From assembly GCA_965662745.1 (NCBI GenBank), contig CBFIJK010000010.1, positions 1-64,000 of the forward strand: 64,000 nucleotides of DNA, written 5' to 3'. Made by a program: the position numbers and the translations under genes. The notes beneath the pieces are model-generated. The model was not told the origin of the DNA. It made no database searches and worked only from the letters and a program-made list of their open reading frames with translations. Of this stretch, positions 17,292 to 26,375 are shown piece by piece. How positions within the stretch are numbered: the first letter of the stretch is position 1; the number at the start of each line of letters is the position of its first letter. Source of the DNA: Anianibacter sp965662745. Its GTDB lineage: Bacteria; Pseudomonadota; Alphaproteobacteria; Rhodobacterales; Rhodobacteraceae.

Positions 17292-18409
17292 GTCTGGTGA
17301 TCCTTCTTGCGGGGGTGGACCTCGGCGGCGCCGAGGCGCGGCACCGGGCCGTAGCGTCTTGGCTCTCCGACATGTTGTGCGCCGGGGGCGGGCAGATCGA
17401 CGGGGCCGCCCTCTGTCTCGACGGTGATACGGCGCAGATGCGGGTGATGCGCAAGGCCGTCCATGTCGTTGACCTTCGCGAAGGCGATGCCGAGGGCCAA
17501 AAGTGCCGCTTCCGCCTCATCCGCGCCGCGCCGGGCAAAGGCGGCCTGCACGCTTGCGTCCGTCTCGGCGCGGTTCTGGACGCGTGCGACATTGGTGGCA
17601 AAGCGCGGGTCGGTCCCGAGGTCGGGCGCGCCAAGGAAGTCGGCAGCGAGACTGCGCCATTCGCGGTCGGACTGGATCGAGATCAGGATCGGCGGGCCGC
17701 TTTCCGGCGCGAACACGCCATAGGGCGCGATGGAGGGATGCGCGAGGCCGACACGGCCCGGGGTCTTGCCGCCTTCATGGTTCAGAAGCGGGACCGTCAG
17801 CCAATCGGCCATCACGTCGAACATCGACACGGAAATCCGTGCGCCCTGCCCGGTGATCCCGCGCCGGATCAGCGCCTCAAGGATCGCGGCATGGGCCGTG
17901 GCGCCCGTGGCGATATCGACGACCGAGACGCCGACGCGCGCAGGTTCGGACGGGCCGCCGGTGATCGACGAGAGCCCGCTATCGGCCTGGATCAGCAGAT
18001 CATACGCCTTGCGGGTCGCCATCGGTCCATCCTCGCCATAGCCCGAGATCGAGCAGGTGATGAGCCGCGGATAATCGCGTTCGAGACGATCGAGCGCAAA
18101 GCCGAGTTTCGCCATCGCGCCGGGCTTGAGGTTCTGCACCAGCACATCTGCGCCTGCGATCAAATCCTCCAGCACGGCGCAGCATTCGGGGGTGGCAAGG
18201 TCCAGAACCTCCGAGCGCTTGCCGCGATTGAGCCAGACGAAATAGCTTGACTGGCCCGCCGCGACATCATCGTAGCCGCGCGCAAAATCACCCTCGGGAC
18301 GCTCGATCTTCAGAACGTCTGCCCCGGCATCGGCGAGGCGCGACGTGGCGAACGGGGCGGCGACCGCCTGTTCGACCGCGATGACCTTGAGACCTTCGAG
18401 CGCGCGCAT
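17288..18409 (-). CDS. CaiB/BaiF family CoA transferase
   Basis: A 373-residue class III CoA transferase that moves CoA between carboxylic acids. Landmarks are GLKVIAVEQAVAAPFATSRL at the N-terminus, the ADVLKIERP strand, DVLVQNLKPGAMAKLGF near the catalytic aspartate region, and SGYGEDGP. At 373 residues it is slightly shorter than the usual 400, but no domain seems missing. It abuts the acyl-CoA dehydrogenase gene with no gap and overlaps the dioxygenase gene. It presumably activates the acid that the dehydrogenase then oxidises. Confidence 0.9.
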   Translation of the reverse strand: MRALEGLKVIAVEQAVAAPFATSRLADAGADVLKIERPEGDFARGYDDVAAGQSSYFVWLNRGKRSEVLDLATPECCAVLEDLIAGADVLVQNLKPGAMAKLGFALDRLERDYPRLITCSISGYGEDGPMATRKAYDLLIQADSGLSSITGGPSEPARVGVSVVDIATGATAHAAILEALIRRGITGQGARISVSMFDVMADWLTVPLLNHEGGKTPGRVGLAHPSIAPYGVFAPESGPPILISIQSDREWRSLAADFLGAPDLGTDPRFATNVARVQNRAETDASVQAAFARRGADEAEAALLALGIAFAKVNDMDGLAHHPHLRRITVETEGGPVDLPAPGAQHVGEPRRYGPVPRLGAAEVHPRKKDHQT

Positions 18410-19576
18410 TCAGAACGACCTCGGCAGGCCAAGAATATGCTCGGCGACATAGGACAGGATCAGGTTCGTCGAGATCGGCGCGACCTGATATAGGCGCGTT
18501 TCGCGGAACTTGCGTTCCACATCGTATTCAGCGGCAAAGCCGAAGCCGCCATGGAACTGGATGCAGGCATTTGCCGCCTCCCAGCTGGCCTTGGCGGCAA
18601 GATACTTGGCCATATTTGCCTGCGCGCCGCAGGGCTTGCCCTCGTCGTAAAGGCGGCACGCCTCATAGCGCATCAGGTTGGCGGCCTCGATTTCCATGAA
18701 GGCCTCGGCGATGGGGAATTGCACGCCCTGGTTCTGGCCGATGGGGCGGCCGAAAACCTCGCGCGAGCCGGCATAGGCGGTGACCTTGTCGATGAACCAG
18801 TATCCGTCGCCGATGCATTCGGCGGCGATGAGCGCGCGTTCTGCATTGAGGCCCGTAAGGATGTATTTGAAGCCTTGCCCCTCTTCGCCGATCAGGTTCT
18901 CGGCGGGAATTTCGAGATTGTCGAAGAAGAGTTCATTGGTTTCGTGGTTGACCATGTTGCGAATGGGTTTGACCTCCATCCCCGCCGTCATCGCCTCTGC
19001 GATATCGACGAGAAAGATCGACAGGCCCTCGGATTTCTTCTTCACCTCGGCCAGCGGCGTGGTGCGGGCCAGAAGGATCATGAGATCCGAATGCTGCACG
19101 CGGCTGATCCAGACCTTCTGGCCGTTGATGACATAGCGGTCACCCTTGCGCACTGCGGTCGTCTTGATCTTCGTGGTGTCGGTGCCGGTCGTGGGTTCGG
19201 TCACGCCCATGGATTGCAGGCGCAATTCGCCGCTCGCGATCTTCGGAAGATATTTCTGGCGCTGTTCGTCCGATCCGTGCCGCGCCAGTGTGGTCATGTT
19301 GTACATCTGGCCGTGGCAGGCGCCTGAATTGCCACCGGCGCGGTTGATCTCCTCCATGATGACCGATGCCTCGGTCAGGCCAAGGCCGGAGCCGCCGAAT
19401 TCCTCGGGGATCAGCGCGGCCATCCAGCCACCCTTGGTCAGCGCATCGACGAAGCCTTCCGGATAGGCGCGGTCCTCGTCGATCTGGCGGTGATATTCGG
19501 GCGGGAACTCCGCGCAGAGGGCGCGGATGGCATCACGGATATCGTCGTGGCCGACATCAAGGGTCGATTGGATCAT
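18410..19576 (-). CDS. acyl-CoA dehydrogenase
   Basis: A 388-residue FAD flavoprotein that desaturates an acyl-CoA and passes electrons to ETF. Typical signatures are LQSMGVTEPTTGTDTTKIKT, KVWISRVQHSDLMILLAR, and the C-terminal flavin-binding ACIQFHGGFGFAAEYDVERK. Its start overlaps the methyltransferase stop (19573-19576) and its stop abuts the CoA transferase start. The whole set is therefore one tightly coupled operon. The acyl substrate cannot be told from sequence. Confidence 0.92.
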   Translation of the reverse strand: MIQSTLDVGHDDIRDAIRALCAEFPPEYHRQIDEDRAYPEGFVDALTKGGWMAALIPEEFGGSGLGLTEASVIMEEINRAGGNSGACHGQMYNMTTLARHGSDEQRQKYLPKIASGELRLQSMGVTEPTTGTDTTKIKTTAVRKGDRYVINGQKVWISRVQHSDLMILLARTTPLAEVKKKSEGLSIFLVDIAEAMTAGMEVKPIRNMVNHETNELFFDNLEIPAENLIGEEGQGFKYILTGLNAERALIAAECIGDGYWFIDKVTAYAGSREVFGRPIGQNQGVQFPIAEAFMEIEAANLMRYEACRLYDEGKPCGAQANMAKYLAAKASWEAANACIQFHGGFGFAAEYDVERKFRETRLYQVAPISTNLILSYVAEHILGLPRSF

Positions 19577-20235
19577 CTGGGCCTGTCCTTTGCGAAGACG
19601 CGCACATGCATGGGCTGGGCGAGAACGGGGTCTGCGCCGGTCTCGGGGAAGAAGGATAGCGCGTCAAAGCGCGCGCGCAGGGCGTTTTCATTGGCCGCGA
19701 TCATCGCCGCGCGAGCGGGATCAACGGCGACGAGGCTATCGGTGAAGGCAGCGAAATCCGCATATCCTTCGTGGCGCAGGAAACGGTAATCCTCGATCTG
19801 GGGCAGGTCGCAGCGGTCCAACGCGTCCTGTGCAGCGGTGCGGATTTCCGTCTCGTCGTCGATCACGGCCAGAACGCGGCTCAGCGGGCCATCGGCGTCG
19901 GGCTCTACCACGATCAGGCAGCCCTCGGGCTTCAGAACGCGGCCCGCCTCGGTCAGTGCCGCGTCCATCGCGGCGGACGGCACATGGTGTAGGGCGTTGA
20001 GACAGATCGCGGCGTCATAGGTCGCATCCGCGAAGGGCAGCGCCTCGGCCACGCCTGTGGTGAATCCATCTCCTTCAGGTGCGGCGGGGTCGACCCCGTG
20101 CCAAAGGGCCCCCGCCTCGGTCAGCCGCCGCCGCGTGCCGCCCGCGCCGCAGCCGATATCCAGAACGGATTTGCGTGCCACCGGATCGAGAGCGGCAAGG
20201 ATCGCGTCTATCGCGGTCTGGGGGGTGTCATTCAT
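19573..20235 (-). CDS. class I SAM-dependent methyltransferase
   Basis: A 220-residue protein with the SAM-binding motif I VLDIGCGAGGTRRRL, followed by the acidic loop GVDPAAPEGDGF, the DAAICLNALHHVPSA motif and EAGRVLKPEGCLIVVEPDAD, a Methyltransf_11-type fold. The start at 20235 (MNDTPQ) is preferred; another ATG lies one codon upstream. It is the first gene of the operon with acyl-CoA dehydrogenase, CoA transferase and dioxygenase, joined by an ATGA overlap. The methyl acceptor is unknown. Confidence 0.85.
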   Translation of the reverse strand: MNDTPQTAIDAILAALDPVARKSVLDIGCGAGGTRRRLTEAGALWHGVDPAAPEGDGFTTGVAEALPFADATYDAAICLNALHHVPSAAMDAALTEAGRVLKPEGCLIVVEPDADGPLSRVLAVIDDETEIRTAAQDALDRCDLPQIEDYRFLRHEGYADFAAFTDSLVAVDPARAAMIAANENALRARFDALSFFPETGADPVLAQPMHVRVFAKDRPR

Positions 20236-20362
20236 CATCGCCGAGAACCTAGCCAAAGCGCAGCGGCCCGAACAGGCCCGATCCGCACCCGGCCCATTGC
20301 ACTGGCGCGTTTTTTGGCCGATCACGCGCGCGAACCAAATCGTTGCCGCAAGAGGCCCGCCC

Positions 20363-21043
20363 ATGTCCTTCGACCGCTCCATCAAGATCGCCCCGTCGAT
20401 CCTGTCCGCCGATTTCGCCAATTTCGGAGCCGAGATCCGCGCGATCGAGGATCAGGGCGCCGACTGGGTGCATGTGGACGTAATGGACGGGCATTTCGTG
20501 CCGAACCTCACCTTCGGCCCGCCCGCCGTCAAAGCCTTCCGGCCCCATGTGACGACGGTGATGGACGTGCATCTGATGATTGCGCCCGTCGATCCCTATA
20601 TCGAGGCCTATGCCGAGGCGGGCGCGGATATCCTGACCGCCCATGTCGAGGCCGGCCCGCATATCCACCGCACGCTTCAGGCGATCCGCGGCGCGGGGAT
20701 GAAGGCGGGCGTGGCGCTGAACCCCGGCACCCCGGCAGAGGCGGTGGAGCATGTCCTCGATCTGGCCGATCTGGTGTGTGTGATGACGGTCAATCCCGGT
20801 TTCGGCGGGCAAAGCTTCATCGACATGACCGGCAAGGTGCGGAAGCTGCGTGAGATGATCGGCGACCGGGAAGTGCATATCGAGATCGACGGCGGCGTGA
20901 CGCCCGAAACCGCGCCTCTGGTGGTCGAGGCCGGGGCCGATGTGCTCGTCGCCGGGTCGGCCGTGTTCAAGGGCGGATCGGTGGACGCGCCAGAGGTTTA
21001 CGGTCGCAACATGGCGGCGATCCGGAAGTCTTTCGGGGGCTGA
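20363..21043 (+). CDS. rpe: ribulose-phosphate 3-epimerase
   Basis: A 226-residue TIM-barrel enzyme that interconverts ribulose 5-phosphate and xylulose 5-phosphate. Signatures are KIAPSILSADFANFG, HVDVMDGHFVPNLTFGP, VMTVNPGFGGQSFI and the phosphate-binding IDGGVTPETAP, all complete. It serves the pentose phosphate pathway and would connect to the xylose genes at the window start. The start at 20363 matches the family N-terminus. It is transcribed alone and converges with the SMP-30 gene four bases away. Confidence 0.96.
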   Translation: MSFDRSIKIAPSILSADFANFGAEIRAIEDQGADWVHVDVMDGHFVPNLTFGPPAVKAFRPHVTTVMDVHLMIAPVDPYIEAYAEAGADILTAHVEAGPHIHRTLQAIRGAGMKAGVALNPGTPAEAVEHVLDLADLVCVMTVNPGFGGQSFIDMTGKVRKLREMIGDREVHIEIDGGVTPETAPLVVEAGADVLVAGSAVFKGGSVDAPEVYGRNMAAIRKSFGG

Positions 21044-21047
21044 TCTT

Positions 21048-21896
21048 CTACAGGATCACCCGCGCCTCGGGCAGGCCCTTCACCCCCGGCTCGACCAGAT
21101 AGGTCAGGCCATCGGCCTGGGTCACGGGATCGCGGCCTTCGCGGGCGGTCGTGACGATCATTTCGTTCATCCCTTCGCCGCCGATCGCCGGACAGGTCGC
21201 ATGGGCGCCCGGCACGTCGATCGCCGTCATGAATTCGCCTTCAGGGCTGTAGCGCGCGACGCGGCCCGCGCCCCATTGCGCGTTCCAGACGCATCCTTCC
21301 GCGTCGACAATTGCGCCGTCGGGGTTCAGACCGTCGCTGCGAAGATCGGCGAAGACCTCGGGATTGCCGGTCGGCCAACCCGCCTCATCCAGCGAAAGCG
21401 TCATGATCCGCGCATCCGCCGTATCGGCGTAATAGGCGCGGCGTCCATCGGGCGCGAAACAGATCGCGTTCGGGATGGTGATATCGGGAACGAGCTTTTC
21501 CAAAACGCCCTTGTAATAGCGATAGATTGCGCCCTGCCCCGGCTCTGCCGATTTGCCCATCGTCCCGATCCAAAACCCGCCCTGCCGGTCCGCGCGCCCA
21601 TCGTTGGATCGGGTGATGGAATTCTCGGCATCGAGCGCGACGATATCCTCGCGCGCGCTGGTTTCCAGATCGAAGGCAAAGAGCGCCGTTTCGCTGGCGA
21701 TGAGAATCCGGTCCCTGTCGATCCAGCCGGCGGCCGAGACATGCTCGGAAAATCCCCATTCCTGCGGGCCCTCGCCGGACCGGGTCAAGAGCCGCATTCC
21801 GATAATGTCGAACCAGAAGAACTGCCCGCGTTCGGGATGCCAGAACGGACCTTCACCCAGGGTGCAGGGGCGATCATCGAAGATGCGAGCGGTCAT
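21048..21896 (-). CDS. SMP-30/gluconolactonase family lactonase
   Basis: A 282-residue six-bladed beta-propeller of the regucalcin/gluconolactonase family, probably a divalent-metal sugar lactonase. Recognisable elements are LGEGPFWHPERGQFFWFDI (metal Glu), RADRQGGFWIGTMG, and GLNPDGAIVDAEGCVWNAQWG (Asn and Asp ligands). Arabinono-, xylono- or gluconolactone are all possible substrates. The xylose genes and the sugar dehydrogenase at 55 kb make a sugar-acid role plausible. No signal peptide, so cytoplasmic. Confidence 0.86.
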   Translation of the reverse strand: MTARIFDDRPCTLGEGPFWHPERGQFFWFDIIGMRLLTRSGEGPQEWGFSEHVSAAGWIDRDRILIASETALFAFDLETSAREDIVALDAENSITRSNDGRADRQGGFWIGTMGKSAEPGQGAIYRYYKGVLEKLVPDITIPNAICFAPDGRRAYYADTADARIMTLSLDEAGWPTGNPEVFADLRSDGLNPDGAIVDAEGCVWNAQWGAGRVARYSPEGEFMTAIDVPGAHATCPAIGGEGMNEMIVTTAREGRDPVTQADGLTYLVEPGVKGLPEARVIL

Positions 21897-21921
21897 GGCG
21901 GGGCCTTTCCGATACGTTCAA

Positions 21922-21953
21922 GAAAAAGCCCCCGGCGCGAAACGCCAGGGGCT
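21922..21953 (-). terminator. Rho-independent terminator of the cox operon
   Basis: On the minus strand AGCCCC-T-GGCG pairs with CGCC-G-GGGGCT around a short loop (21953-21927) and runs into TTTTTC. It starts 20 bases after the coxM stop. Confidence 0.8.
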
Positions 21954-21973
21954 ATCCTATTGGCACAATGCGC

Positions 21974-22765
21974 TTACTTCGCGGCGGCAACCGCGCGCTT
22001 GGTCAGCACTTTCACCAGGTGCGCGCGGTAGGCGGGCGTGCCGTGCAGATCGCCGATCATATCGGCCGGATCGACTGTCAGGCCATCGACCGCATCCCCT
22101 GAGAAGTTCGAGGACAGCGCATCCTCGGCCTCGGTCCAGCGGAAGACACCGTTATTCGACGCGCCGGTGATCGCGACGCGCACGCCGCTCGCATGCTTGG
22201 CGACAAAGACGCCGACGAGCGGGAACCGCGACGCGGGCTGTTCGAACTTCTGGTAGTTCGACGCCTCGGGCACGGGGAATTTGACCTCGGTGATCAACTC
22301 TCCCTCTTCCAGCGCCGTGGTGAACATACCCTGGAAGAAATCATCCGCCGCGATCTCGCGCGTCGTGGTCTTCACGGTCGCGTTCGACGCCAGAATGGCC
22401 GCCGGATAGCAGGCCGCCGGGTCATTGTTGGCAACCGATCCGCCGATGGTGCCGCGATTTCGGACCGCCGGGTCGCCGATCTTGGACGCCAGCCCAGACA
22501 GGCCCGGGAAATCGGCTTCTGTCTCGCGGGCAACCGTGCCGTGGGTGGTGCCGCCGCCGATGCAGATGCGGCCCTCGTCGTCCTTGCAGACGCCCTTGAT
22601 CTCGTCGACGCCCGACAGGCACACGAGCGTTTCGGGCATGGCTAGGCGCTGTTTCAGCGTCGGGATCAGCGTCTGACCGCCGCCCAGCGCCTGCGCGCCT
22701 TCGCTGCCCATCGCGCTCACGGCATCGGCCAGCGTGGTGGGGCGTTCGATCTCGAAATTATACAT
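21974..22765 (-). CDS. molybdenum hydroxylase medium (FAD) subunit, CoxM-like
   Basis: A 263-residue FAD-binding subunit of the xanthine dehydrogenase/CO dehydrogenase family. It shows the FAD motif ALGGGQTLIPTLKQRL and the second motif TIGGSVANNDPAACYPAAIL. It passes electrons from the iron-sulfur subunit to FAD. It is last in the operon coxG-S-L-M and is separated from the large-subunit gene by a 103-base gap with a strong hairpin, which may tune subunit ratios. The start at 22765 gives the normal MYNFEI N-terminus. Confidence 0.9.
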   Translation of the reverse strand: MYNFEIERPTTLADAVSAMGSEGAQALGGGQTLIPTLKQRLAMPETLVCLSGVDEIKGVCKDDEGRICIGGGTTHGTVARETEADFPGLSGLASKIGDPAVRNRGTIGGSVANNDPAACYPAAILASNATVKTTTREIAADDFFQGMFTTALEEGELITEVKFPVPEASNYQKFEQPASRFPLVGVFVAKHASGVRVAITGASNNGVFRWTEAEDALSSNFSGDAVDGLTVDPADMIGDLHGTPAYRAHLVKVLTKRAVAAAK

Positions 22766-22831
22766 CTCTGTTCTCCCTCTCAAAGCCGCCGCGCGCGGTG
22801 CGCTGGCGCCTTCATGGTTCAAATGCTGTGC

Positions 22832-22859
22832 CCCGGCGGCAGGGCTGCCCGCCGCCGGG
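22832..22859 (-). other. strong intercistronic hairpin between coxL and coxM
   Basis: CCCGGCGGC (22832-22840) pairs with GCCGCCGGG (22851-22859) around a ten-base loop that can itself pair. It lies ten bases after the coxL stop and has no U-run. A stabilising or processing element is more likely than a full terminator. Confidence 0.5.
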
Positions 22860-22868
22860 ATGGAAAGA

Positions 22869-25235
22869 TCAGCCGTTCATCGCCGCCCAGACCCGCGCGG
22901 GGCTAAGGGGCATATCGACATGGTAGACGTCCTTGTGACCGCCGCGCTGAAGCGCATCGACGACCGCATTCACCACCGCAGGCGGAGAGCCGATGGCCCC
23001 CGCCTCGCCGCAGCCCTTCACCCCAAGCGGGTTGTGGGTGCAGGGCGTCTGCGCCGAATGATCGACCGAGAACATCGGCAGATCGGCCGCGCGCGGCATG
23101 GCGTAATCCATGTAGCTGGCCGAGATCAGCTGGCCGTTCTCGTCATATGAACACCCTTCCAGCAGCGCTTGGCCGATGCCTTGCGCCAGACCGCCATGGA
23201 CCTGGCCTTCGACGATCATCGGGTTGACGACATTGCCGAAATCATCGGCCGCCGCGAAGCGTTCGATGGTGACCTGCCCGGTTTCGGGATCGACCTCGAC
23301 CTCGCAGGCATAGGCGCCGGCAGGATAGGTGAAGTTGGACGGATCGTAGAACGCCGTCTCTTCGAGGCCCGGCTCCAGGCTTTCCAGCGGGTAGTTATGC
23401 GGGACATAGGCGGCAAGGCAGACATCGCCCCAGGCGATGGACTTGTCCGTACCCGCGACGCTGAACTGGCCGTCCTTCAGCTCGATATCGCTATCAGCGG
23501 CTTCCAGAAGGTGCGACGCAATTTTCTTGGCCTTGGCGATGATCTTTTCCGTCGCGCGGACCATGGCCGATCCGCCCACCGCGAGAGAGCGCGAGCCATA
23601 GGTGCCCATGCCCATAGGTGTGCGGGCGGTGTCGCCATGCACGATCTCGACCTGATCTTCCGGGATGCCGATCATGTCAGATACGACTTGGGCGAAGGAC
23701 GTCTCATGCCCCTGCCCGTGGCTGTGGCTGCCGGTCATGACCACAAGGCCGCCGGTGGCGTTCACCCGGACCGTTGCGCTTTCATACAGCCCCGCGCGTG
23801 CGCCAAGCTGGCCAACAAGCGCTGACGGTGCGATGCCGCAGGCCTCGATATAAGAGTTGATCCCGAGACCGCGCAGCTTGCCGTTCTTTTCGCTTTCGGC
23901 GCGGCGCGCGTCGAAGCCCGCCAAATCCGCGATCTCGATCAACTTGTCCATCGTGGCGTTGTAGTCGCCGGTGTCGTATTCCACCGCGACCGGGGTCGCG
24001 TAGGGGAATTCGGTGATGAAGTTCTTCCGGCGCAATTCAATCGGGTCCATCCCCAACTCGCGCGCGGCCTTGTCGACCACCCGTTCCAGCTGGAAGGTCG
24101 CCTCGGGCCGCCCAGCGCCGCGATAGGCGTCAACGGGCACAGTGTTGGTGAAGACGGCCTTCACGTTCACATAGATCAGAGGCGTCTTGTAATTGCCCGC
24201 CATCAGCGTGCCGTGCAGCCAGGTCGGAACCGAGGGCGCGAAGGTGGACAGATACGCGCCCATGTTGGCGTAGGTTTCCGTCCGCAGCGCCTGGAATTCG
24301 CCGTCCTTGGACAGCGCCAGTTCGATCTTGGTGACATGGTCGCGGCCATGGGCGTCGGACATGAACGCCTCGGACCGGCTGGAGGTCCATTTCACCGCCC
24401 GCTTGAGTTGCTTGGCGGCGAAGGTGCAGAACGCCTCTTCCGCGTAGTGGAAGATCTTGGTGCCAAAACCGCCGCCCACATCGGGGGCCACGACGCGCAG
24501 CTTGTGTTCGGGGATGCCCAGGACGAAGGCGCCCATCAAAAGGCGGATCACATGCGGGTTTTGCGACGTGGTGTAGAGCGTCGACTCGCCGCTATGCGAG
24601 GCATAGTCCCCAACGGCCACGCGGGGCTCCATCGGGTTAGCAACCAAGCGGTTGTTCACCAGTTCAAGCGTGGTGACATGGTCTGCCTTTTCGAAGGCCT
24701 CGTCCACGGCAGCCTTGTTTTCCTCGACGAAACCCCAGTCATAGCAAAGGTTCGTGCCGATATCGTCATGGACAAGCGTGCCGCCATCTTCGACGGCCTT
24801 TTTCATGTCGATGACGGCGGGAAGCTCTTCGATATCCAGCTCGATCGCCTCGGCGGCGTCGCGGGCCTGTTCGCGCGTCTCGGCGACGACGGCAGCGATG
24901 GGATCGCCCACGTGGCGCACCTTGCCTTGCGCCAGAACCGGGTGTGCCGGTTCTTTCATGGGCTCGCCATGCTTGTCGGTCACCTGCCAGCCGCAGGGAA
25001 TGCTGCCGACGCCCTCAAAGTCCACACCGGTGAAGATGCGCACGACGCCGGGCATCTTGGCCGCCTCGTCGGTGCCGATGCTGTTGATCTTGCCGTGGGC
25101 CAGATCCGAGCGCAGGAAATGCACGTAAAGCTGGCCGTTGACGTTGATGTCGTCGGTGTACTGACCTTCACCGGTCAGGAACCTGATGTCTTCGCGGCGC
25201 TTGGATGGGGCGCCGATGCCTGAATCTTTGGGCAT
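22869..25235 (-). CDS. molybdenum hydroxylase large subunit, form II CoxL-like
   Basis: A 788-residue Mo-cytosine-dinucleotide subunit. The active-site loop reads AYRGAGR (in VPVDAYRGAGRPEATFQLE), the form II signature, not the AYxCSFR of true CO dehydrogenase. The glutamate-bearing end (GVKGCGEAGAIGSP) is intact. The enzyme is therefore an uncharacterised molybdenum hydroxylase, and CO oxidation should not be assumed. It sits between the iron-sulfur and FAD subunit genes. Purines, aldehydes or heteroaromatics are all possible substrates. Confidence 0.92.
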   Translation of the reverse strand: MPKDSGIGAPSKRREDIRFLTGEGQYTDDINVNGQLYVHFLRSDLAHGKINSIGTDEAAKMPGVVRIFTGVDFEGVGSIPCGWQVTDKHGEPMKEPAHPVLAQGKVRHVGDPIAAVVAETREQARDAAEAIELDIEELPAVIDMKKAVEDGGTLVHDDIGTNLCYDWGFVEENKAAVDEAFEKADHVTTLELVNNRLVANPMEPRVAVGDYASHSGESTLYTTSQNPHVIRLLMGAFVLGIPEHKLRVVAPDVGGGFGTKIFHYAEEAFCTFAAKQLKRAVKWTSSRSEAFMSDAHGRDHVTKIELALSKDGEFQALRTETYANMGAYLSTFAPSVPTWLHGTLMAGNYKTPLIYVNVKAVFTNTVPVDAYRGAGRPEATFQLERVVDKAARELGMDPIELRRKNFITEFPYATPVAVEYDTGDYNATMDKLIEIADLAGFDARRAESEKNGKLRGLGINSYIEACGIAPSALVGQLGARAGLYESATVRVNATGGLVVMTGSHSHGQGHETSFAQVVSDMIGIPEDQVEIVHGDTARTPMGMGTYGSRSLAVGGSAMVRATEKIIAKAKKIASHLLEAADSDIELKDGQFSVAGTDKSIAWGDVCLAAYVPHNYPLESLEPGLEETAFYDPSNFTYPAGAYACEVEVDPETGQVTIERFAAADDFGNVVNPMIVEGQVHGGLAQGIGQALLEGCSYDENGQLISASYMDYAMPRAADLPMFSVDHSAQTPCTHNPLGVKGCGEAGAIGSPPAVVNAVVDALQRGGHKDVYHVDMPLSPARVWAAMNG

Positions 25236-25339
25236 TGTTGTTTCCTCCCTAGGGTCGGCGGGTGCGGGGCACGCGCGCCGTGGTGTTCATGATCCGCTAT
25301 CCGGCAGCGCGCCCTCCTCTGGCGCGCGGTCCAGACGTG

Positions 25340-25825
25340 TTATTCCGCAGCGACGGGCTGAACCTCTTGTCCGCTGGCGGCCATGATCGCCTTGACGATA
25401 TTGTGGTAGCCGGTGCAGCGGCAGATATTGCCCTGCAGATAGAACCGCACCTCGGCCTCGGACGGCTTGGGGTTGTCTTTCAAGAGCGCTGCCGCCGACA
25501 TCACCATGCCCGGCGTGCAGAAGCCGCACTGAAGCCCGTGATAATCCTGGAACGCCTGCTGGATCGTCGAAAGCGAGCCGTCGGCATTCGCCATTCCCTC
25601 GATCGTGGTGACATCCGCGCCCTCGGCTTCGGCGGCGAACATGGTGCAGGCTTTCACCGCTTCGCCGTCCACATGAACGACGCAGGCGCCGCATTGCGAA
25701 GTGTCACAGCCGACATGAGTGCCGGTCATGCCCAGCTCTTCGCGCAGGAATTCGACAAGCAGCGTCCGGCCCTCGGTCTCGCCAGAAACCTGTTTGCCGT
25801 TCACCGTCATATTCACTTTGGTCAT
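25340..25825 (-). CDS. molybdenum hydroxylase small (2Fe-2S) subunit, CoxS-like
   Basis: A 161-residue subunit with two [2Fe-2S] clusters: the plant-type N-terminal site (GCDTSQCGACVVHVDG plus a later Cys) and the C-terminal four-helix site (CGFCTPG and CRCTG). It relays electrons from the molybdenum centre to the FAD subunit. The start at 25825 begins the standard MTKVNMTVNG. It lies between coxG and the large subunit, all in one direction. Confidence 0.93.
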   Translation of the reverse strand: MTKVNMTVNGKQVSGETEGRTLLVEFLREELGMTGTHVGCDTSQCGACVVHVDGEAVKACTMFAAEAEGADVTTIEGMANADGSLSTIQQAFQDYHGLQCGFCTPGMVMSAAALLKDNPKPSEAEVRFYLQGNICRCTGYHNIVKAIMAASGQEVQPVAAE

Positions 25826-25862
25826 TAACGTATCCTCCCGTAACTTATGATCTTGAAGTAGG

Positions 25863-26375
25863 TCAGCCGACGAGACGGCCCAACCAGCTTTTCTTTTTCT
25901 CCGGATCCGGTTCGTCCACGATCTCGTCCGCGCCCTCGCCTTCGACGACGTTCTGGAAATTCTGGAAGAACTGGTCGGCCATCTTCTTGGCGAACCCGTC
26001 GATGATGCGGCTGCCCAGTTGGGCCAACTTGCCGCCGACGCGCGCATCCACATCGTAGGACAAGAGCGTGCCGTCGCCGTCCTCGGTCAGGCGCACCTTG
26101 GCGCCGCCCTTCGCAAAGCCCGCCGCGCCGCCCTTGCCTTCGCCCGTCAGCGTCACCGCCTCGGGCGCGGTCATGTCTTCAAGCGTGACCTGTCCCTTGA
26201 AGGTCGCCTTCACCGGGCCGACCTTTTGCACGACCTTCGCCTCGAAGCCCTCTTCGGCGCTGCCGGTCATCTCTTCGCAGCCCGGTATGCACGCCTTGAG
26301 AACGTCCGGGTCGAGAATGGCCTGCCAGACGGTCTGCCTTGGGGCCGCGATCCTGCGTTCATCACTTAATTGCAT
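25863..26375 (-). CDS. CoxG-like SRPBCC membrane-recruitment protein
   Basis: A 170-residue START/SRPBCC-domain protein (IAAPRQTVWQAILDPDVLKA, IPGCEEM, VGPVKATFKGQVTLED, VDARVGGKLAQLGSRIIDG). CoxG proteins help recruit Mo-hydroxylases to the membrane and may carry quinone. The tail after about residue 150 is charged (EPDPEKKKSW) and may contact the membrane. The start at 26375 gives the standard MQLSDERRI. It is the first gene of the operon. Confidence 0.88.
   Translation of the reverse strand: MQLSDERRIAAPRQTVWQAILDPDVLKACIPGCEEMTGSAEEGFEAKVVQKVGPVKATFKGQVTLEDMTAPEAVTLTGEGKGGAAGFAKGGAKVRLTEDGDGTLLSYDVDARVGGKLAQLGSRIIDGFAKKMADQFFQNFQNVVEGEGADEIVDEPDPEKKKSWLGRLVG

Noticed and set aside
22869..25235. 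Call as aerobic CO dehydrogenase (form I coxL)
   Set aside because: The loop is AYRGAGR, the form II signature, and the CO-specific Cys is missing.
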